NCBI GenBank assembly: GCA_021811615.1
Contig: JAJZNW010000077.1
Span: 1-64,000, forward strand
Reading direction: 5' to 3'
DNA from: Bacteroidota bacterium
GTDB taxonomy: Bacteria; Bacteroidota; Ignavibacteria; Kryptoniales; JAKASW01
DNA length: 64,000 nucleotides
Each line of letters starts with the position of its first letter. Position 1 is the stretch's first letter. This document shows, piece after piece, positions 9,203-16,320 of this stretch. The position numbers and the translations under genes were made by a program. The notes under the pieces were generated by a model. The model was not told where the DNA came from. It worked only from the letters and a program-made list of their open reading frames with translations, and made no database searches.

Positions 9203-10858
9203 TCACCGACCCGGTCCCTTTGCGTCGAAATACCTTGCCGCAAATTTCAGAAAGTACGGCCAGTTCGGTACGACGGTATGTGCTCCATGATGCTGACGGA
9301 ACGCAAGAGTACCCTTCATAAGAGGGGTTCCCATCGGCGGCATAGTATCTGTGCCGAGTCCCTTCCTGCCCAAAAACTCGTAGACAGGACTCGCGGCCGC
9401 TTCGGCCATGAACTGTCCGCGGTCGTCGACCCACCGACCTTCCACGAGCGGAGATCCGCAGCTGACGAAAACGGGCCGAGGCGCGCAGAGTGCGAAGAGA
9501 TCGTTAGAATCGACCGTCAGTCTGTCGGGATGCAGAACGTATTTCAGAAGATTGCCTGCGAACCAGTGGTATTCGCCTGATGAGCATATGTTTCCCATGT
9601 CCTCGCCGTAGTTCCGGCGGAAGAGCGCGGCCCCGCCCTTGCCGGATGACCCGACGAGTACGATAGCGAATCTCTGATCGTACGCCATCGTGACGAGGAC
9701 GGCCTTGCCGTATCGCGAGAGGCCTTCCAGTCCTACTTTCTTTGCGTCGATGGCCTTGTCGGTTTGAAAATAGTTCAGGCATTGACTGGCGCCCCAGGAC
9801 CAGGCGCGCAGTGCGCCCCACTGGTCTGGCTTGCGGAGTTTGCCTTTGTTCATCAGGCCGATAATACCTTCGTCCAGACCTGCGCCGTTGTCGGGCTGAA
9901 CGCTCGTGGGATCGTAGACCGCGGCGCCCCAACCTCTTTCGAGAACCTGCTCCTGCCAGCTCGGCCCTTTGGGCACGGGCATCCCCGGAAAATGAAAGCC
10001 GGGAGGGAAGTCGAAGCTGAAGGCCAGTATCACCGGAACCGGACGAGTGATTTTCGCGGGAAGTGTCAAAGTCAAACTGATGTTCACATTTATCTTCGGG
10101 TCGATGGAATTATCGACGTGACCGACGAGCCGCCGCGTGACTGCGTCCACCTTGCCGATCAAAGTATCTCTCTTACTGATAACCTCCCAGTGTACCGGCG
10201 GCGTATGCTTCGGTGCCCAGCCGTAAATTTCGTCGTTGAACTCTCTGATTATCTGCGGTCTTCGTACCTTCCACCACATCGCGGCGTTCTTTACCGGCTT
10301 GCCGTCGTTCATTACGAGCGGGTTGGGAAGTTTCGGGTAAGGGTTCGCTTTGGCCTCGTCGTAGTTGTTCCATGTTCCCCATGCCGAGCGGGTATAAAGA
10401 TCTCCTCTCTTCTTACCATACCAGTTGCTCGAGCCCTTTTTCTGGTATGTATCTTTCGGCCTGTTGGGATCATTCGCAGCGGGCGGGAGCTTCGGCAGCC
10501 TGATGTGAAGAATGTCGATCATCCTCGTCCAGTTCTGGTAAGACTCTTTGTCGATCTTCGCGAAGTACGCGGCACGCTCCTTCGGCGACATCTCGAAGAT
10601 GTTCTGGGAACGGGCCGGGATTGCCACGACGCATGTCAGGAAAAAGACCAGGAACAGAGCGGTTCTTCGCACCGGAAGGCCGGTGAGTCTATATCCCTCG
10701 CGGCTTGAACATGGCACATCAAATTCTTTTGTCTCTGTGTTACTCTGTGCCTTCTCAGTGTCTCTCCGTGTGATTGCTCTTCTCTTACACAGAGTGCCAC
10801 GGAGAATCACGGAGTTCCACAGAGAGAACATTGTCTTCTCATCAGATTTATGCATCAT
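9203..10858 (-). CDS. CE15 glucuronoyl esterase
   Basis: Esterase expected to cleave the ester between lignin alcohols and 4-O-methylglucuronate on xylan. The serine motif is GLSRYGK (Ser381), matching the GxSRxGK signature of CE15, and the histidine region is RQHHGAHTVVPNW. Intervening conserved blocks (FPGMPVPKGPSWQEQ, WGALRAWSWGASQCL) also fit the family. The ATG at 10858 overlaps the GH43 stop by 4 bases with GAGGAC upstream, indicating coupled translation, yet the signal peptide (TALFLVFFLTCVVAIPARSQ) begins only near residue 66. The first 60 or so residues are encoded largely by a CACAGAG/CACGGAG repeat. Real initiation could therefore be an internal GTG near the signal peptide. Neighbouring GH115 genes remove the same glucuronate after de-esterification. 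Confidence 0.88.
   Translation of the reverse strand: MMHKSDEKTMFSLWNSVILRGTLCKRRAITRRDTEKAQSNTETKEFDVPCSSREGYRLTGLPVRRTALFLVFFLTCVVAIPARSQNIFEMSPKERAAYFAKIDKESYQNWTRMIDILHIRLPKLPPAANDPNRPKDTYQKKGSSNWYGKKRGDLYTRSAWGTWNNYDEAKANPYPKLPNPLVMNDGKPVKNAAMWWKVRRPQIIREFNDEIYGWAPKHTPPVHWEVISKRDTLIGKVDAVTRRLVGHVDNSIDPKINVNISLTLTLPAKITRPVPVILAFSFDFPPGFHFPGMPVPKGPSWQEQVLERGWGAAVYDPTSVQPDNGAGLDEGIIGLMNKGKLRKPDQWGALRAWSWGASQCLNYFQTDKAIDAKKVGLEGLSRYGKAVLVTMAYDQRFAIVLVGSSGKGGAALFRRNYGEDMGNICSSGEYHWFAGNLLKYVLHPDRLTVDSNDLFALCAPRPVFVSCGSPLVEGRWVDDRGQFMAEAAASPVYEFLGRKGLGTDTMPPMGTPLMKGTLAFRQHHGAHTVVPNWPYFLKFAARYFDAKGPGR
10728..10835. repeat. Imperfect inverted repeat of CTCTGTG/CTCCGTG units
   Basis: Left arm (about 10732-10773) has CTCTGTGTTACTCTGTG and CTCTCCGTG; right arm (about 10788-10830) has CACAGAG, CACGGAG, CACGGAG and CACAGAG. 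The arms are imperfect reverse complements and could form a long hairpin in the GH43-CE15 mRNA. The element lies inside the N-terminal codons of the CE15 frame. Confidence 0.65.
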
Positions 10859-12831
10859 TTGTCCTCACGTTCTTTGGCATTGAATACAAACGACTCCATT
10901 CTAAAAAGCTGTCCGGTATCTTTTCCGACAAATCTCAGATATACATCGTGGACTCCGCTCACCGCGCGAACCGGAGCCGTAAATGTCTCGTATTTGTTCC
11001 ACCCGCCGGTCGGACGAATCCTGCACTCGCCGATTTCTTTCCCGGTGCCGATCGCGTCGAGCCACACCTGGACGGTTCCGCCCGCTCCGCCGCTCGCGGC
11101 AGTGACACTCATTGAAACAGGGACCTTCGGATAATCCTTCCCGCCGAACTCCACTCCCGCGTACATTGCCCACGAATCGTTCCCGATACTATCGAGGGGA
11201 CACACTTTATGACTGTCGATGTTGTGCCATGTTCCATATTGATTTGCCGGGCACTCGGCTATTATCGGCGTATAGGCATCGCGGTAAATATAAAGATCGA
11301 AGTATGCCGGACTCCCTTCTATGTAGAGGCCCTGCCTGTTTCCTGTCCAGGCGTTGTAGTCCGGCTGCTGAACATCCATGCTCGCGACATTGACCGTATC
11401 GCCGATCTCTTTCCAGTCAGAACCGTTTGCGCTGTAGTAGCCGCTTATGTTATGGTTGACGCGGACGAGTCTCAGCCAGAGCGTATCGCCGATGGCGTTG
11501 GGGACACTATACCTTGTCTTGTCGAATGAGAACACGATGACTTTTTGCCCGTTGTCATAAGAGCTGTAGACTTTCGCAGCGAGAGTGCGCAGTCCTGTCA
11601 TGACCCTGAGGCCGGCTTCATCTTTGGAGGACTTCGGGTCCGAATCGACGCGGGTGATCAGCGAGTAGTTGTGCTCGGCGTCGCTTTGCACGATCGTGTT
11701 TTCCTGGTCGACAGGTTTAAGATACAGCCATCCCGGCCGCTTCGTCAGTGAATAAGGCAGCTGCGGGCAATATCCGAGAAGCTGCCAGGCGGGACTGAGT
11801 GTGTTGGAATTGAAGAAGTCCGCCTTCGGCACCATCCACGGTATGCCGCTGCTCGGAAGATCGGGTGCTGCGAGAGGCTCATTCACCGGGAACTGTGCCA
11901 CCGGTTTGCCTTCGGCATTGTAGGTGACCTGACTCAGGAGGCCCTGCCGTCCCTGACCCTGCCACTGTGGAGTGGAGTAAGCCGGAGTGAGGATCCACCA
12001 GGTGCCGTTTGGACCAGGAACGACCGCCGACGAATGATTCGGCGAAGGGAAAGACGACTCTGCCCTGACTGCCGAATCGCCGTTGAAGAAATCCCCGAGG
12101 TTCTGCCAGGCGCTGGAGTCGGAGGTGAGCGTGCGGCTTCGGAAAATTCTCTGTCCCGCGTAAACGTTTATCGCGAAGCAGTAATAATAATAACCGTCAT
12201 GTTTCCACATCACGGGTCCTTCGGCCCAGGAGAACGGGTGATCGGGCGCGGGATTCAGCCAGCACAGATTGTAGATCGCGCCAGCGGGCTGACCATCCGC
12301 TCCCAATTCGAGTATCCAGTTGTTCGACTGCCCGTTCTTGACGAGGAGATACCATTTCTGGCCGTCGATGAATATCGAGTTGTCCATGCCGAGTCCCGGC
12401 ACGCTCTTCGGACAATTCATCTCGACGGGTTCGGTCCACGGCCCTTCAGGTCTCTGAGCGGTGACGAAATACATCTTCGAACGGTTTCCGAAGAAATCCC
12501 AATATTTGTTTTCATGATAAACCACATCGCCGCCCCAGCATCCGTCAGTCGGAGTTCCCTCGAAACCTTTCCATGAGTTCGAGACCGGGTGACATATCGG
12601 TTCCCAGTGAACGAGGTCTGTCGAACGATAGATTGTCGGAGAAGTGCTGAACGACGAGCCTGTGGTATAATAATATTTGCCGACCTTCGAAAGAGTGCAG
12701 TCGGGATGATCGCCGGGGAAAACCGGATTGGTATAAGTCCGGTCCGAAGGATTTTCCTGAAGCGACGGCGATCGTCCGAACGCTGACGCAGATAGAAATA
12801 GAATAGAGCCGAGAAGCACGACGATTCTCAT
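10855..12831 (-). CDS. GH43 beta-xylosidase/alpha-arabinofuranosidase with C-terminal CBM6
   Basis: Exported 658-residue enzyme that should release xylose or arabinose from xylan oligosaccharides. Signal peptide MRIVVLLGSILFLSASAFG; start supported by AGGAAAGG upstream. The GH43 five-blade propeller occupies roughly residues 30-330: catalytic base Asp44 in GDHPDCTL, pKa modulator Asp150 in LGMDNSIF, and acid Glu204 in SWAEGPVMW. A beta-sandwich follows (about 335-530), and the last 130 residues resemble CBM6 (YAGVEFGG...VQVWLDAIGTGKEIGECRI...HDVYLRF). Xylosidase and arabinofuranosidase activities cannot be separated by eye. The gene is translationally coupled to the CE15 gene. Confidence 0.92.
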   Translation of the reverse strand: MRIVVLLGSILFLSASAFGRSPSLQENPSDRTYTNPVFPGDHPDCTLSKVGKYYYTTGSSFSTSPTIYRSTDLVHWEPICHPVSNSWKGFEGTPTDGCWGGDVVYHENKYWDFFGNRSKMYFVTAQRPEGPWTEPVEMNCPKSVPGLGMDNSIFIDGQKWYLLVKNGQSNNWILELGADGQPAGAIYNLCWLNPAPDHPFSWAEGPVMWKHDGYYYYCFAINVYAGQRIFRSRTLTSDSSAWQNLGDFFNGDSAVRAESSFPSPNHSSAVVPGPNGTWWILTPAYSTPQWQGQGRQGLLSQVTYNAEGKPVAQFPVNEPLAAPDLPSSGIPWMVPKADFFNSNTLSPAWQLLGYCPQLPYSLTKRPGWLYLKPVDQENTIVQSDAEHNYSLITRVDSDPKSSKDEAGLRVMTGLRTLAAKVYSSYDNGQKVIVFSFDKTRYSVPNAIGDTLWLRLVRVNHNISGYYSANGSDWKEIGDTVNVASMDVQQPDYNAWTGNRQGLYIEGSPAYFDLYIYRDAYTPIIAECPANQYGTWHNIDSHKVCPLDSIGNDSWAMYAGVEFGGKDYPKVPVSMSVTAASGGAGGTVQVWLDAIGTGKEIGECRIRPTGGWNKYETFTAPVRAVSGVHDVYLRFVGKDTGQLFRMESFVFNAKEREDK

Positions 12832-12971
12832 TGGCTTTCCTTTCCTGAAGTGACATTGAAGAAACGGAGGCGAGGTTCAAACGGAGCCCTCTGTCCGTCT
12901 CTCTTACTGTAAATTCGGCTCCCGTTTCCGTAATTGCAAAAGGAATCGGGTGCTGAGCGTATGAAAATCAC

Positions 12972-13002
12972 ATTCTCGTTTTCCGTGTTCCATTCTCCCT
13001 TT
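12972..13002. repeat. TTCTCCGTT-type simple repeat downstream of GH115
   Basis: A short stretch ATTCTCGTTTTCCGTGTTCC and ATTCTCCC in the gap between the first GH115 gene and GH43. It resembles, in the same orientation, the longer array at 16219-16300 on the other side of that GH115 gene. Confidence 0.45.
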
Positions 13003-13026
13003 TAGCAGGACAGGACAATTGTGCCA

Positions 13027-16000
13027 TCATCTTTCGTTCATCACGTCCCTGTGAAAACTCTCCGGCGGACCGAGGTAACTCTTTCTCATATTGACGAACC
13101 GCATGAAAGGTCTCTTGCCGTCGGCAGGCTTTGGCTGCGGATGAGGCTGCGGTCCGCATTTCACGACGATCTTTTCCAGCACGAGACCGGGATTGACCAT
13201 CCATATCTTGAGAGTATGATAACCCGGCTTCGCCACCTTGAGTGAGGTATCGCTGTAACGGGCGTTGTCCATAGCCGACAGGGCCCAGTTGAAGTTGAAC
13301 CCCCAGCTGTTGTAATTCTTCGGAACGAGTGTTACGATCTTCGGCGGCTGGTTATCGAACGCGACGGCATACTTAAGTCCGTGTGCCGGATTGAAATTGA
13401 GGGAAGGACCGAAAATCCCTTCCACATCCACCTTGCCCGAATCGAACAGATACATCCTGTATTCGAGACAGGGAGCGTTCTTGCCGGGGACTGCGGCCGG
13501 GTAGTCGACCGGCGACGTCGCTCTCATTCCGGACAGCGTGCGCCCGTAGTCCTGGACATTGATCCAGCGGTTCTTCCCCTGGCCGGTAAGCGCGGTGTAG
13601 TGCGCCGCTTCGATCGACACGAAACCATCTCCCTCGACAAAACCCTTGACATCGTTTCTCTTCGGATACGACGGATCGCTCACTTTAGCAAAAACGGTGA
13701 CCCTATTCTGAGTACCGTTTTGACTGATGTAGATCGGCACCGTGTGTGTCCCCGCCGGCGCTTTCTTCCAGTCGACGGTTACATAGACACGACGCTGTCC
13801 GGTCACTTCACCATTTTCGGGAGAGATTCTCACATAGGGCTCGCCGGATCTTATCGTGTAGTCGTACGGCAACTTTCCGCGATTGAATACGTCGATGTGA
13901 CAAGTCTGCCTGTCATAGGGATCGAACTGTGGAAGCACCGGTGTGGCTTGCGGCTTCGAGTTTCCACTATCCACTCCAGGCCAGGCGTCGCTCGATCCCT
14001 GGATCGCTATTCCCATCAGAGCCGAGTCCGGCGGGTTCACCTCCTCGAGGTGAATTGCGCTCAGGCTGTTCTCACGAGGCTGGTTCCAGCTCGTGTAGCC
14101 GAGCACCGGCTGGTCCATGAAGCCGTGCCACTCGCCGTGAGCCAGTGTGTCGTTGAAATAATTGATCAGACTCATTTCCTTATCGAACAGCCGGTGAGTT
14201 CTCGATGCCATGTCGTCGGCCGTCGCGCGGCCCTGTTTCGCATAGAGTTCGTTACGCCCAGCCGCATAGTAAAGATCGTTCAGTATGCAGCTCGCTTTTG
14301 TCGGGAAGAGTACCGTCTCGTAAAATGCGTCCCTTTCGTCCGCAGGAAGTTCTGCATAGATCTTCTCGGCCTCCTTCGTCAGAGCTTTGTAATCCCCGAC
14401 CACGTTCTCAGCTTCGTTGTAATTGACGATGCTGTAGGTTGTGGGACTAAGGAGTTCCGGCTTTTTTCGTGCGTTGTACTTGCTGTAGGTCATCAGTATA
14501 TGTGCAATCTCGTTCTCATACTTAGGACCAAACTGCTGGCGCGCCCACAGACGTGCGAACTCGACTATATTGCTGTTCGTCCACCTCTTTACGTCCCAGG
14601 CAAGGTTCATGAAGTACGAGATCGGGAGCGAGTAACCTTTCAGATGGCCGACATTTACTATCCAGATCCTGTTCGCGCCGTACTCGTTTGCGAGAGTCAT
14701 CTGATCCCATATCTTCGGAAGCGCGTTTGTGTTGATCCATTCGTAGCACCTGGGTCCGCCGTGAAAATCGAAGTGATAATAGATGCCCGCCCCGCCGCTC
14801 CATTTTCTCTCAGCCGGTGTCGGAAGCCTTCGCAGGTCTCCATAGTTGTCGTCCGGCCAGAGTATCGTCACATAACCCGGTACTCGGAACCCGGCGTTGA
14901 AATAGCTCAACACTTCGGAGTATGGGCACCATAACTGCCGGATCCTGGCGGGATCGGCGTTCATCTCGTCGGCAAGTATTTTTTCCTGCACCCTGACGAT
15001 CTTTCCGAGGAGGGTCGTGTCCTGTTTGAGAGTTCCTCCGGGAATCATCGGCGTATCGTTCTCACCGCGAAGTCCGATCGTCACTATCTCGCGGTAGTTT
15101 TTGTTCCGCTCTATCCCGGCTTTCCAGAAGTTTATCAGCGTATCGGGGTATTTGGCAAAATTCCAACTACCGAGAGTCTTCATGTACCGCCTGTCCCACT
15201 CCTTCTGTGCCCGCATCATGGGTTCCTGGTGAGACGTTCCCATGTAAATGCCGTACTTGTTTGCCAGGACAGGGTTAAGAGAATCGTCCTCGTTGAAGGC
15301 GTTGTTCCACATAGCGGGCCACAGGTAGTTCGCCTTCAACCGGAGCAGGAGGTCGAAGACATGCTCGTAGAATTTGTGGCCGTAGTTCGCGACTCCCGGC
15401 GGTATCGGAGGATTCTCGCCCGGCTTGACGTATCCATACCTGTGTATTACCCAGTTCGTCAGATCGGGAGCCTCGTCGTTCAGGAATATTCCCCGAAATT
15501 TCACTGTGGGCGGACCTTCCTCGAAAGTTCCAGGCTTCACATACAGAGCGGCGTGATGCTGAGGCGGAACGTTATCCCACCAGTACCACGGCGAAACGCC
15601 GATCTTCTCGGACACATCATATATACCGTAGATCGTGCCGAGCATGTCGCTTCCGACAATGACAAGCGCCCTATCGACTCCGGGGAAAGGCCGGTTGACA
15701 ACTTCTATTATGAACGATTCCCATTTCCCATCGATCTGACGAACGTTTATCTTCCTCTCTTTTATCAGTTCGTCAATCAGGCTGCTCTTCCCAATCGTCC
15801 CCGCAACGACAATCTCCTTCACCTTCGGCGGGTTCCCCGTAAACAACTGCGGCTCAGAACCTGTCACCTTCGTAATATCCGACTGTAGATCCTTCAGGGC
15901 GTGCTTGACTCCCCAGTGGTCGTTTGCGCTGACACATAGAGGCGCCGACTTTCCAGATGCGGAGAGTACGAATTCGCCCGGCTCCATCTTCGCCGTTATG

Positions 16001-16110
16001 TACGTTCTTGTGCCAAGTGCAAAAGAATTCTTCACGGAGAAGGCGATCATCAAAAGGATGATCGGAAAGATGACCCGGACTTCTCTTCTCACGAATCTGA
16101 GACGCCGCAA
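13027..16110 (-). CDS. GH115 xylan alpha-glucuronidase (paralogue 2 in transcription order)
   Basis: Large exported enzyme (about 1027 residues from the chosen start) expected to remove (4-O-methyl-)glucuronic acid side chains from xylan, including internal residues. GH115 is recognised from the N-terminal block (TYITAKMEPGEFVLSASG), WGVKHALKDLQSDI, GTIYGIYDVSEKIGVSPWYWW, RGIFLNDEAPDLTNW and YLWPAMWNNAFNEDD, with a beta-rich C-terminal domain. The open frame extends to a TTG at 16317, but that stretch is built from ACGGAGA repeats and looks non-native. I prefer TTG 16110, which has GGAAGG 6 bases upstream and gives a basic n-region before a hydrophobic segment; GTG 16092 is also possible. It is a full-length paralogue of the next gene upstream, with a short C-terminal insertion. 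Confidence 0.9.
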   Translation of the reverse strand: MRRLRFVRREVRVIFPIILLMIAFSVKNSFALGTRTYITAKMEPGEFVLSASGKSAPLCVSANDHWGVKHALKDLQSDITKVTGSEPQLFTGNPPKVKEIVVAGTIGKSSLIDELIKERKINVRQIDGKWESFIIEVVNRPFPGVDRALVIVGSDMLGTIYGIYDVSEKIGVSPWYWWDNVPPQHHAALYVKPGTFEEGPPTVKFRGIFLNDEAPDLTNWVIHRYGYVKPGENPPIPPGVANYGHKFYEHVFDLLLRLKANYLWPAMWNNAFNEDDSLNPVLANKYGIYMGTSHQEPMMRAQKEWDRRYMKTLGSWNFAKYPDTLINFWKAGIERNKNYREIVTIGLRGENDTPMIPGGTLKQDTTLLGKIVRVQEKILADEMNADPARIRQLWCPYSEVLSYFNAGFRVPGYVTILWPDDNYGDLRRLPTPAERKWSGGAGIYYHFDFHGGPRCYEWINTNALPKIWDQMTLANEYGANRIWIVNVGHLKGYSLPISYFMNLAWDVKRWTNSNIVEFARLWARQQFGPKYENEIAHILMTYSKYNARKKPELLSPTTYSIVNYNEAENVVGDYKALTKEAEKIYAELPADERDAFYETVLFPTKASCILNDLYYAAGRNELYAKQGRATADDMASRTHRLFDKEMSLINYFNDTLAHGEWHGFMDQPVLGYTSWNQPRENSLSAIHLEEVNPPDSALMGIAIQGSSDAWPGVDSGNSKPQATPVLPQFDPYDRQTCHIDVFNRGKLPYDYTIRSGEPYVRISPENGEVTGQRRVYVTVDWKKAPAGTHTVPIYISQNGTQNRVTVFAKVSDPSYPKRNDVKGFVEGDGFVSIEAAHYTALTGQGKNRWINVQDYGRTLSGMRATSPVDYPAAVPGKNAPCLEYRMYLFDSGKVDVEGIFGPSLNFNPAHGLKYAVAFDNQPPKIVTLVPKNYNSWGFNFNWALSAMDNARYSDTSLKVAKPGYHTLKIWMVNPGLVLEKIVVKCGPQPHPQPKPADGKRPFMRFVNMRKSYLGPPESFHRDVMNER

Positions 16111-16218
16111 GAACCGCCTTCCATCTTTGGTTCTCGAAGCTCCCTCCACGGTTTCGGGTGCAGTTGTAGTTTTGCTACACTGAGTCATTCGAAAAGCCGC
16201 GGAAAACCACAGAGAATC

Positions 16219-16300
16219 CCTTCTCCGTTCTCCGTTCTCCGTTTCCCGTTCTCCGTTCTTCGTTGTCATCTCTCCGTTCTCCGTTTTCCGTTCCCCGTTT
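16219..16300. repeat. TCTCCGTT degenerate tandem array
   Basis: About ten degenerate copies of TTCTCCGTT occur between the two GH115 genes. On the minus strand they read ACGGAGA and translate to repeated TENGER phrases if the upstream TTG is used. The neighbouring phrase RDSLWFSAAFRMTQ also looks like a dispersed-repeat translation. Confidence 0.75.
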
Positions 16301-16320
16301 ATCGCGTCAGTTTTCAAATT

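Noticed and set aside
16111-16317. N-terminal extension of the first GH115 frame to a TTG
   Set aside because: The extension is made of ACGGAGA repeats, lacks a supported start and would put about 70 residues before the signal peptide. A start near 16110 or 16092 fits better.
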